Positions 25,101 through 32,997 of a DNA stretch of 64,000 nucleotides are shown here, one piece after another. The position numbers and the translations under genes were made by a program. This DNA comes from Psoroptes ovis (Eukaryota > Arthropoda > Arachnida > Sarcoptiformes > Psoroptidae), in contig PQWQ01000003.1 of NCBI GenBank assembly GCA_002943765.1, positions 3,781,501 to 3,845,500 of the forward strand, in the 5' to 3' direction. The notes beneath the pieces are model-generated. The model did no database searches, was not told the origin of the DNA, and saw nothing but the letters and a program-made list of their open reading frames with translations. Every line of letters begins with the position of its first letter. Within the stretch, counting starts at the first letter, position 1.

Positions 25101-27440
25101 CCATGAGCGTTCAGGTAATTGATTCAAATCAATTGGAATTTCTGTAGATTTTGTAGATTTTAGTAGATTTTAGTCTTATAAATATGAATTTCTGCATGAT
25201 TTTCAAAGCTCAAATCCAAAATTCTCCGAATTAACTAATCAAAGACTCTTTTCTCCGCAATTTTCTCGGCAGAAAAAAATTTATATGTCGCAACTGTTGT
25301 CGGTTTTAATGGTGCCGATCCATTGATATATCGTGAACCATTACGAACAGTACAATTTAATGCTAATCATTTAAATGGTAAGTTTTCGATTATTTTTGAA
25401 ATGGAAATTTGATCCAAACAAAATAATAATAAAGCTAATAATACTCATAATAATGACAATTTTCCAATTTTTCTTTAATCTTACATGTCTATTTCTCATA
25501 CAACACCAATAACAACGTCAATAATTCAGCACCAATTTTCGTCAGTTCATTTCCATACAATGGACATGTATATTTTCTATTTCGTGAAACAGCAGTCGAA
25601 TATATTAACTGTGGTAAAGCCATATATTCAAGAGTTGCTCGTGTTTGTGCCAGAGATAATGGTGGTCCACATCAATTTCGGTAAATATCAATTATTTTGT
25701 TTATTTATTTATCTTATTTTATATCAATGATAATAAATACTGATCATTATCGAATTTTTATCATTTATTTATTTATTCATTTGTCTAATTTGGTCCTCAT
25801 ATAATAATTATTATTATTATTATCATAATGACAATAATGGAAATGTGGAATCATTAAAAAATAAATTATCAATAAAATATTAATCAGTGGAAGATGGACA
25901 ACATTTTTGAAAGCTCGCCTTAATTGTTCGATTCCTGGTGATTTTCCATTCTATTTCAATGAAATTCGTAAGTTTTTTTGTGTTTTGTTTTGTTTGCTTT
26001 CATTAATTTTTGTTCAATTCTCATTTATTTGCCTTTCGACAATTTTTATTTTTACCGACAGAGGCTAGTTCTGAAATTGTCAAAGGTTTATATGGTGGAC
26101 AAAATGAACAATTAATATATAGTGTATTTACAACGCCAACCAATTCAATCGGTGGTTCAGCGGTTTGTGCATTCCGGATTTCGGATATTGAACAAGTATT
26201 TCGTGGTCCATTTAAAGTACAAAAAAATATCGATTCAAATTGGTTGCCAGAATCACCACAAATAACACCACGTCCAGGTGAATGTTCAAACGATTCTCAA
26301 AGTTTGCCAGAAAATACTTTAAAATTTATCAAAGATCATTCACTGATGGATAATACTGTACAATCATTTTGGAATTCACCAATACTTGTGCGTACATCAT
26401 TTCAATCTAAATTCACATCGATTGCTGTTGATCCACAAATTGAAACAGCTTCTGGAAAAACTTATGATGTTCTATTTATTGGCACCAGTAATGGTACAAT
26501 ACTCAAAGTCATTAATGCAGCCAGCCCTTTGGCTGCACATTCAAATGATCATAGCTCATCATCGTCATCATCATCAGTGGTACCGGTTGTGATTGAAGAA
26601 ATAACAATATTTCCTCGTGGTACACCAGTCACACAATTAGTTGTGCATCCATCCTATTATAATGCTAAATTGGTTGTTTTTTCATCACATGAAATCAAAA
26701 CTATTCGATTGTTTAGATGTCAAGCTAAAACATGTGGTGAATGTGTTCGTTTACAAGATCCTTATTGTTCTTTCGATTTGCAACAACAAAAATGTACCAG
26801 TTCACGTTCACGTTATTGGAATCGTGAAAATTTTGTACAAAATATCGAAATGGGTTGGGATCCTAGATGTCCCGATGGACGTCCTGGTATGCCATCTGAA
26901 GAGAGTATTATTGATGAAAATGGAATGAATACGATTGATGATCAGGAATCTGATATGACTACAGGACCAAGTGCTGTTCCTATTTATTCAAGTGAAACAT
27001 TTGCATTAGCTGTGGTTACATCAGTAGTAACATCATTGGTATTCGGTTTCATCATTGGTTATATATTCAGTCGAAGATGTAGAAAAGATGATTCAGGAAT
27101 ATGTTCACCATATGATGATCCACATAGTTATCTAGATCCACGTAATTTTTCTAGTGCATTAACAGCTGGCCATCATGGTACAACCGGTTTGACTAGATTA
27201 ACAGCAGGACATGGCCATAATCACAGTGGTATGGCACCATTATATGGTACACATGCTACATTAGGTCATCATTATTCATCTGCTGGTCATGGCCATATTG
27301 GCCATCCAGCCGACATGGGAACATTAGTCAATTCGAAACCAATCAATCTTGTATTGAATGTACCAAAAGGTGGTTCAAAAAACGCAAATTCGTCGGCGGA
27401 CAACAAACCTATACAAAAGGTGAAGAAGATTTATTTGTAA
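655..27440 (+). CDS. Sema1a: Class-1 transmembrane semaphorin (Sema-1a/Sema6-like), nine coding exons
   Basis: Axon-guidance ligand/receptor of the plasma membrane; the family binds plexin A. My exon model is 655-1423, 17804-17894, 17981-18026, 24515-24688, 24783-24870, 25273-25377, 25530-25680, 25888-25967, 26062-27440. All junctions are GT-AG and keep phase, giving about 960 residues. In order there is a low-complexity N-terminus (1-200), a hydrophobic segment (about 202-225), the Sema beta-propeller (about 257-715) with motifs such as CGTNAF, ENCGK-like YINCGK and SRVARVC, a Cys-rich PSI domain (about 718-770), a transmembrane helix (about 811-840) and a 120-residue cytoplasmic tail ending VKKIYL. 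Exons join without gaps, so the Sema domain looks complete. ATG 655 is the first in-frame methionine after the possible acceptor at 628, but a more internal start is possible. Uncertain points are the N-terminus and whether the tail ends at 27440. Confidence 0.95.
2040..2203. repeat. Degenerate AAACACATTTAA-type tandem repeat followed by (AC)n
   Basis: About eight degenerate 10-12 bp units around ACATTCAAACACATCTAAAC (2062-2150), then (AC) dinucleotides at 2184-2203. Semaphorin intron 1. Confidence 0.7.
2351..2430 (-). mobile_element. Hairpin MITE, subfamily A
   Basis: Ends AGGCTGTCCATAAAGTTC and the inverse of TTAGGGTTGTCCGAAAAGTT. The core reads as the reverse of the A type (ATTGATTAAGCCGAATGAAC). 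Subfamily A has unequal arms: one side ends GTTCATTCCGCTTAATC, the other GAAAATCGGCCAGAAC. Confidence 0.85.
3125..3187. repeat. Short tandem repeat, ~17 bp unit, three copies
   Basis: Units of the form AGTCTTCAAAAGGCTTA repeat three times with small changes. Confidence 0.6.
4308..4323. repeat. (CTG)n microsatellite
   Basis: Five CTG units in intron 1; similar CTG runs occur at about 20771-20785 and 48412-48429. Confidence 0.8.
4471..4553 (+). mobile_element. Hairpin MITE, subfamily A
   Basis: TTAGGTTGTCCGAAAAGTTC ... GACAATCTAA, core with TATCAATAGAATTGC and AAAATCGGCC. Flanked by TA. Confidence 0.88.
7848..7929 (-). mobile_element. Hairpin MITE, subfamily A
   Basis: Reverse-oriented A copy: GTTCTGGCCAATTTTCATG near the left end, TTAAACGGAATGAAC near the right end; TTAGGTTGTCCGAAAAGTTC termini. 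Confidence 0.9.
8247..8330 (+). mobile_element. Hairpin MITE, subfamily A
   Basis: ATTAGGTTGTCCGGAAAGTT ... CAACCTAAT; core CATTCCGCTTAATCGAATAG and GAAAATCGGCC. Confidence 0.9.
8686..8763. mobile_element. Hairpin MITE, subfamily B
   Basis: GGGCTGTCCGAAAAGTTTTT ... AACTTTTCGGACAGCCC, arms paired through TTTGCCGATT / AATCGGCAAA. Near-perfect hairpin of about 28 bp per arm. Confidence 0.88.
9587..9773. mobile_element. Non-autonomous hAT element (187 bp)
   Basis: Perfect 15 bp terminal inverted repeats (CAGTCATTCTCAACC) flanked by a perfect 8 bp target duplication GGCTATAG (9579-9586 and 9774-9781). Subterminal CCGCGGCAC repeats are present at both ends, typical of hAT elements. It is GC-richer than the surrounding intron and has no transposase. 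Confidence 0.93.
11121..11150. repeat. Perfect 30 bp palindrome
   Basis: TGATCAATCAATCGA followed directly by its exact reverse complement, without a spacer. Centre at ATCGAT. Built from ATCA/ATCG units. Confidence 0.9.
12206..12230. repeat. (AATC)n microsatellite
   Basis: Six AATC units in semaphorin intron 1. Confidence 0.8.
13205..13335. repeat. Degenerate TGAATTTGAATTGAA repeat region
   Basis: Irregular direct repeats of GAATTTGAA/GAATTGAA over about 130 bp; no coding content. Confidence 0.55.
15641..15720 (-). mobile_element. Hairpin MITE, subfamily A
   Basis: TAGGCTGTCCGAAAAGTTCT ... TTTTTCGGACAACCTAAT; reverse A core (TCTATTGATTAAACGGAATG). Confidence 0.9.
15819..15895. mobile_element. 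Hairpin MITE, subfamily C
   Basis: Ends AGGTTGTCCCATAAATTCTT and the inverse CAAGAACTTATGGGACAACC. Only about 100 bp from the A copy at 15641. Confidence 0.88.
17342..17420 (+). mobile_element. Hairpin MITE, subfamily A
   Basis: TTAGGATGTCCGAAAAGTTC ... GAACTTTTCGGACAACCT; core CATTCGGCTTAATCAATAA and GAAAATCGGC. Confidence 0.9.
17631..17712. mobile_element. Hairpin MITE, subfamily B
   Basis: ATTAGGTTGTCCGCAAAGTT ... CTTTTCGGACAACCCAAT; internal TTGCCGATTATAACGTA and AAATCGGCAAG. Lies 91 bp upstream of the splice acceptor of semaphorin exon 2. Confidence 0.9.
17804..18026 (+). CDS. Semaphorin coding exons 2 and 3 (start of the Sema domain)
   Basis: Exon 2 (17804-17894) encodes the opening blade, with F-V-G-N and D-Y-F-K-Y-L followed by L-L-I-G-A-R. 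Exon 3 (17981-18026) encodes N-F-V-Y-N-L-S-L. These match the conserved beginning of semaphorin propellers. The intervening intron is 86 bp (GTATGT...TGTAG). Phases 1, 2 and 0 agree across the junctions. Confidence 0.95.
18841..18923 (+). mobile_element. Hairpin MITE, subfamily A
   Basis: ATTAGGCTGTCCAAAAAGTT ... CTTTTCGGACAGCCTAAT; core CATTTCGCTTAATCAATAGA and GAAAATCGGCCAG. Confidence 0.9.
19503..19587. mobile_element. Hairpin MITE, subfamily B
   Basis: ATTAGGTTGTCTGAAAAGTT ... CTTTTCGGACAACCTAAT; internal TTGCCGATTATATCGTAG. Confidence 0.9.
20976..21058 (+). mobile_element. Hairpin MITE, subfamily A
   Basis: ATTAGGTTGTCCGAAAAGTT ... CTTTCCGGACAACCTAAT; core CATTCCGCTTAATCAATAG and GAAAATTGGCCAG. 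Confidence 0.9.
21734..21815. mobile_element. Hairpin MITE, subfamily B
   Basis: ATTAGGTTGTCCGGAAAGTT ... AACTTATTGGACAACCTAAT; internal TTGCCGATTATATCATAG. Confidence 0.9.
23654..23731. repeat. AT-rich imperfect inverted repeat
   Basis: Left arm TTTGAAAATT...CAAATTTTAAATTT, right arm its inverse (AAATTTAAAATTTTG...AATTTTCAAA), spacer about 17 bp with GGGATCTC. No terminal motif or target duplication seen. Confidence 0.6.
24515..25967 (+). CDS. Semaphorin coding exons 4-8 (central Sema domain)
   Basis: Exons are 24515-24688, 24783-24870, 25273-25377, 25530-25680 and 25888-25967, separated by introns of 94, 402, 152 and 207 bp. They encode hallmark motifs in order: LEWSS, KGKS, NYI, CGTNAF, AICPYDP, LYVATVVGF, FVSSF, VYFLFRETAVEYINCGK, SRVARVC, and RWTTFLKARLNCSIPG. 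All donors are GTAAGT, GTATGT or GTAAAT. Confidence 0.96.
26062..27440 (+). CDS. Semaphorin coding exon 9: end of Sema domain, PSI, TM, cytoplasmic tail
   Basis: Completes the propeller (IYSVFTTP, GSAVCAF, QSFWNSPILV), then a PSI module with CQAKTCGECVRLQDPYCSF, a membrane span (SETFALAVVTSVVTSLVFGF and following) and a Gly/His-rich tail. The frame closes at TAA 27438-27440 after QKVKKIYL. The same DNA is also open in another reading frame from at least 27242, and that frame continues to 28627 (see next entry). Confidence 0.95.
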
Positions 27441-28627
27441 ATCTTAACACCAACAACAATAATCACAATAATAATAATAATAACAATTATGACAACAACA
27501 ACAACAATGATAACATCAATCATACAGTATTAATTGTTAATGAAAACGAACGTAATGTCAATAGTCCATTATTAACAACAATGGCGGCAAACAACAACAA
27601 CAACAACATAACATCGACAGCAATTATTAATAATTTACAAAATAATATCGATAATCATTCATCCTCACCCGCTGTAGCAACACCTAGATATGGTCCATTA
27701 CCTACACTCCTAAATCATCGTCGTACATTATTCAATAACAACAATAAAAATAATGATGATAACAACAAAATCAATAATAATAAAGATGATAAAAATAATA
27801 ATCTACCGATAATCAATAGTGCACCAATACATCGTCGATTATTACCAGGAGCATTATATCGACAAAATGGTGGCATAAACAATAATGGTGGTGGTGGAGC
27901 TGTTGGTGAAACAATCATACCACCACCATCATATTCAGATTTGGATGATTTCGATATGAATAGTAATAGTCAAAATGGTGAATGTTCATCCATAGCGAAT
28001 GAACCTAGATATCAACCGATGCCATTTGCAATGAATAATCCAAATAATAATAGAAATAATATAAGAAATATTTCAAATCTAAATCGTCATCAACGCCGTC
28101 CATTACCTAATCCACATTTATCATCATCATCGAATAATAATGATAATAATAGTAACAATAACAATGATCATCAACAAAATAATAACAATTTTTTACTTCA
28201 TGATCGTCGTGATAATATTTGTAATTTAAAAAATCGTAAATTAACATCATCATCATCAACATCAACAACAATGAAACATTCATCAATTGACAATGAAATG
28301 ATGGACAATCATCATCATCATCAACATCATCCACAGCAGCCAACAAAATTTGCACAAAAACATCGAACATCATCAATGTCATTCATGACAAGTGGTTATG
28401 AAAATACTGAAACAATGATGGCAGATGATCATGATAATCATAATAATAATAATAATGGTCAGTCACAGCTTGCATTGAATAATAATAATAGCACTAATAT
28501 TACTTCATCATCATCAAACACTAATAATAATATGAATGCAATAACAACAGCAAGAGATCATGATGATGGCGATGATGATGATGATTCAGTTATTGAAGGT
28601 GATTATGAAGATATAAGTCAATTGTAA
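27441..28627 (+). CDS. Out-of-frame Asn/His-rich extension after the semaphorin stop (possible alternative tail)
   Basis: A continuous frame, shifted by one base against the semaphorin frame, runs from inside the last semaphorin exon to TAA 28625-28627. From ATG 27581 it gives 348 residues. It is dominated by Asn, His, Ser and Asp runs but contains less repetitive pieces that look coding (PRYGPLPTLLNHRR, IPPPSYSDLDDFDMN, YQPMPFAMNN, and the acidic end EGDYEDISQL). It could be an alternative or extended cytoplasmic tail reached by a one-base change or alternative splicing, or a 3' UTR in which AAT/CAT repeats simply avoid stops. I found no intron that would connect the two frames in phase. Confidence 0.35.
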
Positions 28628-30247
28628 ATCTATATTAATGTCTTAAAAGCATTAATGAATAATTACCATTATCATCGCTGCGATCAATCATTTAATCGAC
28701 ATCCGTTCGTTGTGAAATCAAGAAAACTCAAAATATTTTCTCCCCACAAAAATCCATTGAATTTTGATGATAATTTTTCATGATAATTCAAATGTTGTTG
28801 TCAATTCTTCATAATAAAAAAATCGAAATAAATCAAATAAATGAAGAATAATAATCATAATGAAATCGTGTTGTCACGCCGACGTTAAACTTGAACATAT
28901 TTAATATTTGAACACATATAAAAACACACAATTCATCATAAATAATATTCATTTTAATGAATTGAAAAGTCCTTTGAATTGATATTTGAATTATTTTATT
29001 CAAAAAGTAAAAAAATCTTTGAAACACATATTCAGTACGAAAAACATCTGACTCAATTTTGCATTGAAATCTAATCAAATTGAATCGAATTAATCTTGAA
29101 AAATGAAAATTTTCAAACGATTATCAATCACTTATCATTGTTTTTTCATTTTAAAAATATCATTATTAAATAATTAATGATTTCCCGCCGATGATTGTGA
29201 TTCTCGTATTATGAATAGGATTCAATTTGATGAAAATTTATCATTTTTATCATTTGAATCTTGATTTTTTTTGGAGAATAAATTCTATGAATCAATCAAT
29301 TCAATCGATTGAAAATAATCGATGAATCAAATGTCACACTTTTTCATTAAATAAATGATTGTGATCATCAATTTCAATGCATTTTGACAGATGTTTTTCG
29401 AAATCTTTTCGTAAACATTGATTTTATCAATATTGTAAAATCGGAAATGTTTCAATCAATCAATTTAACTAAATTTCAATTCAATTATTCGATTTTAAAT
29501 CGAAAAAAATGAATATTATTAAATCATCTACTCAGACAGACACAATCTACAATCAAATCAAATGTTTATTTTTCAAAAATCATCATTATCATTATTATTA
29601 TTTCATCGAAATATGAAGACGGTGGAATAAGTTTTTCTCATTTTTTTGTACATTTTTTCAATCATATTTTTCAATTTCAGAAAAATTTTCAACTTTAATC
29701 AATTTCTTCGTTTATTTACTCATAAAAATTGTAAATAATCTCTTGTCTAAGGTTCATTTATACATATAAATACTAATCAAAACACAATACACCAACATCA
29801 ACACAAACAACAAACATATAAACAATTGATAATCCAACTTTGACCAAAAACACACAAATACAACCAATGAAAAACATTGAAACATTAAATACTCAGATTG
29901 AATTTTGTATAAAGAAAAATTAAATCAAATTGAATTTGAAGAAAACATACAGCTTTCTCAAACTATGACGATGATCATTATCATCATTTTTCTTGTCAAT
30001 TTTCTTCTTCATCATCATCTATGCTTATATACTTGTATTGTAAATATTAATCATATAAATGAAAATAATAATAATTTTTTTTGTATTTTGAAAAAATTAA
30101 ATAAAAAAATATTTGAAAATATTGATGAATGTGTATGTATTTCAAAATGAATAGTCTTAAATGAATATTTATTCAAAATTTGATAAAAAATAAATGAAAA
30201 TTTTTATTTAAAAATTGATTTCCTTAAAAAATAATGGAATGATATAT
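28628..30247. other. Intergenic region between convergent semaphorin and tRNA methyltransferase genes
   Basis: AT-rich, no coding similarity. AATAAA-type signals near 28818-28842 could end the semaphorin transcript. On the minus strand, AATAAA (plus-strand TTTATT around 30205) lies just downstream of the methyltransferase stop. No mobile element was recognised. Confidence 0.7.
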
Positions 30248-31811
30248 TCAATCATTTACAACAACGATATCATCATTATTGTTTGAATTGTTTAAAATGT
30301 GTTTAAATCTACATTCATCATTCAACAATGGACAACCATCGGGATGATAACGATAAAACCAACATTCTTTTGTTGATTTATTACGATTCGATGCATTTGA
30401 ATTGTTTGGATTCAATCTTAAATAATCTTTCGATTGAAATTCAATACGATTATCAACATTAATAGCGAATATATGTTTATGATTACGAATAAAGGTCTGT
30501 AAACCGCCACATTGATTTTTTAAATGTATTTTTATCATATTTCTATCATTATTATTATTGTCATTATTATCATTATTTGTCATCAATAATTTCATTGCTT
30601 CATCAAAACTTAACGATGATAATGATGATGAAGATGATCGATCATATGTTTTCTGTTGTTGTCTTTGTTTCAATATTAATACATTTGTTAAACGATTTAT
30701 AATTTCTTGTTTAATTTTTTGATCAATACGAGTACAATTACGTATTGGTTCATTTGTATCACGTAATCGAACATTTTTATTTCGTTTTCGATCAGCTCCA
30801 TTTTGTTCAATATATTTTCTAACAATTTCGATTCGTTTTTGTTTCCAATCTAATTCATTCTGTAATAATAATGATTCGATCGATTTTTTTGTTTGTTTTT
30901 TCAAAGTTTTATGATCATTATTATTATCAATATTTGAAATCATAGATTCAGAATAATAATAATGATCATCATTATTATTTTGTCTTCCAGTATAAATTAA
31001 ACAAATACGTTTTGTTGATGGTATACGTAATTTATCTCTTTGACATTTTTCAAAACCAAATTGATAGCCAAGATGTTCAAGAAAATCAATATAACATTGA
31101 TATTGACTTTTATTTTTCATTGATTTTGTTGTTGTTGTTGTTGGCATTGATAATTCTGTGTGATTATTATTACGCTGAAATTTGAAACCATCAAAATTAT
31201 AACAACAACATGGTAATAAAAATACATTTGTTCGTTGATTTTGTTGTGCAGCCATAAACAATATCCATGGTGTTAGCTCATCGGAATGATTACCGATTAA
31301 CCAATCACATTGTTGCGGTAAATCGAAATTATAATCAATATTTTCATATTTAAAAAGGTCAATTTTCATTTCAATTAATCGTACATATTTATCGCCGTAC
31401 AATTCATTACTATTATCAATATGATTATTGTATTCACTCCAAATATTTCTACGTCTCAAATCGATACCATATCCGTCATATCCTTCCTGTGTTAACATAT
31501 AAACTAGCAATCCATTACCGCAACCGATATCAGCAAATGTTTGTTTCCGTTTTTTTGATCGTTGTTGTTGATGATGTTCTGGTTTTGAATGATCAAACTT
31601 ATCCTCTGGTTCATGTTGTTCATCATCAATTTCATTCCATAATGTAATTAAATATGCTGCAATAGCAATATCTTCATAAATGAATTTAATAGGATCAGTA
31701 TTTTCGATTTTTGTCCATATTTTCATCAATGGTTGTACATATTTTTGCTTTAGGCGATTATAATTTTCACAATAATTTTCAACCGAAATATTTCTAATTG
31801 ATCCTTCATAT

Positions 31812-31845
<34 letters not shown>

Positions 31846-32671
31846 AAGAATTCGTAAAACTTTTTTGTTTATTATTATTATTATTATTATCATTATTTGC
31901 GCATATAAAATTCTGTTCATGTTGTTGCTGTTGCTGTTGTTGTAATATCCAACGTTCAAATTTATTCTTAAAAACATTCTTTAACCATGATTGAGAATCA
32001 TTTCGATGTTGTTGATCATAATAATTTTCATTATTATTATGATCCAAAAATGAAAGTTCAAGATGAAAGTTTTTGCCATCGTCATCAACAATGTTGACAT
32101 TATCATCAATCATCAATTTCAATGAAAATGGTAAATTTTCTTCACAATTTCTTTTATTAATATGTACATGATTAGAATTTTCATCATCATCATCATCGAG
32201 TTTAGTATTGAAATTGATTGGTATAATTGAAAATTTATTCAATGATGGCCATAAACATATTAAATCATATTCTATATTATTGCTATTATTGTTAGCAGAT
32301 TGATCTTGATCACAATTTGATGTATTGTTGCTGTTCAACAATGATTTTAGTGATATTTTGCGAAATAATTTTCGTAATACTAATATTTGTTCACTGCAAG
32401 ATTTATTCAATGATCGATTATCTAATAATAAATTATGTAAATTTTTATCATTACAACTCTCGAACATATGATTTAATTGATTAATGGTTAAGCTTTCATT
32501 TTTCATTAATTTATTTTCAATTAAATCATTTAATAAGTCAGGTTCATTTTTGGCTTCGTGCCACAATCGTTCTAATTTTGCACCTAACAAACGTTTATTT
32601 ATAAGATTTGGACGATAAATATAAAGCAATGACACATGCCAAAAAGGCTCGTTAAATGTTTGGTTGACCAT
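30248..32671 (-). CDS. TRMT44: Probable tRNA (uracil-2'-O-)-methyltransferase, Trm44/TRMT44 family
   Basis: AdoMet-dependent enzyme; the family methylates the 2'-OH of U44 in tRNA-Ser in the cytoplasm. Single exon, 807 residues (human protein about 750). Family motifs in order: EDIAIAAYLITLW (about 330-342), the AdoMet-binding FADIGCGNGLLVYM (about 376-389) followed by GYGIDLRRRNIW, DWLIGNHSDELTPW (about 455-470), LLPCCCYNFDGF (about 488-500), KLRIPSTKR (about 547) and a C-terminal CCCH zinc finger (Cys and His between about 769 and 791: CWFYRYHPDGC, CRFKH). Asn/Asp/Gln-rich inserts lie at about 125-175 and 235-300, outside the catalytic motifs. ATG 32669-32671 is followed directly by a plausible N-terminus (VNQTFNEPFWHVSLLY). 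It is divergent from U2SURP with a 322 bp shared upstream region. Confidence 0.9.
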
Positions 32672-32993
32672 TGTTCATGATTGTTTTTTACAGTCAAAAT
32701 CTCTGCCCTTTAAAAATTGAAAAACAAAACATAAACAAAAAAACACGTTTCATTTTGAAAATTTTGTAAACAGAACCTACGGCGCCATCTGTTTGATTTT
32801 TCAAGTAAACAAACCATTTACTTTTTCCATTTAATCGGTGTATTCATAAAGAACGGACGCAAAGAAATGGTGCATATCAATTTTGATTTTTGTTTATGAT
32901 TTTTGAGCAATTCTGCCATCATTTTCTACAAACATATGATCAATCAATCATTAAATTTAATTTAATCAAATCACAAATTCAAATGAAGCCAAA
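32672..32993. promoter_or_regulatory. Divergent upstream region shared by TRMT44 and U2SURP
   Basis: The 322 bp between two opposed start codons must contain both 5' UTRs and promoters, so a bidirectional promoter is likely (inference). It contains a GC-rich island in AT-rich DNA, GGCGCCATCTG at 32781-32791, which resembles the GCGCCMYCT half of CTCF-type sites. No TATA box is evident. Confidence 0.5.
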
Positions 32994-32997
32994 ATGA
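32983..32997 (+). promoter_or_regulatory. Four-codon upstream ORF overlapping the U2SURP start
   Basis: ATG at 32983-32985 opens a frame of four codons (M-K-P-K) whose TGA (32995-32997) overlaps the U2SURP ATG at 32994-32996. If the transcript start is upstream, scanning ribosomes would meet this short frame first, and reinitiation or leaky scanning would be needed for U2SURP. Seen in sequence; the effect is inferred. Confidence 0.45.

Noticed and set aside
27420..27560. A small intron after QK (GTGAAG donor) that would join the semaphorin frame to the downstream frame
   Set aside because: The AG sites tested (27522 region and 27560 region) leave the wrong phase or meet a stop at once.
26386..28382. 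Several frames overlapping the semaphorin exon and its tail on both strands
   Set aside because: Shadow frames; Tyr/His/Leu-rich translations arise from AAT/CAT/GAT repeats read out of frame.
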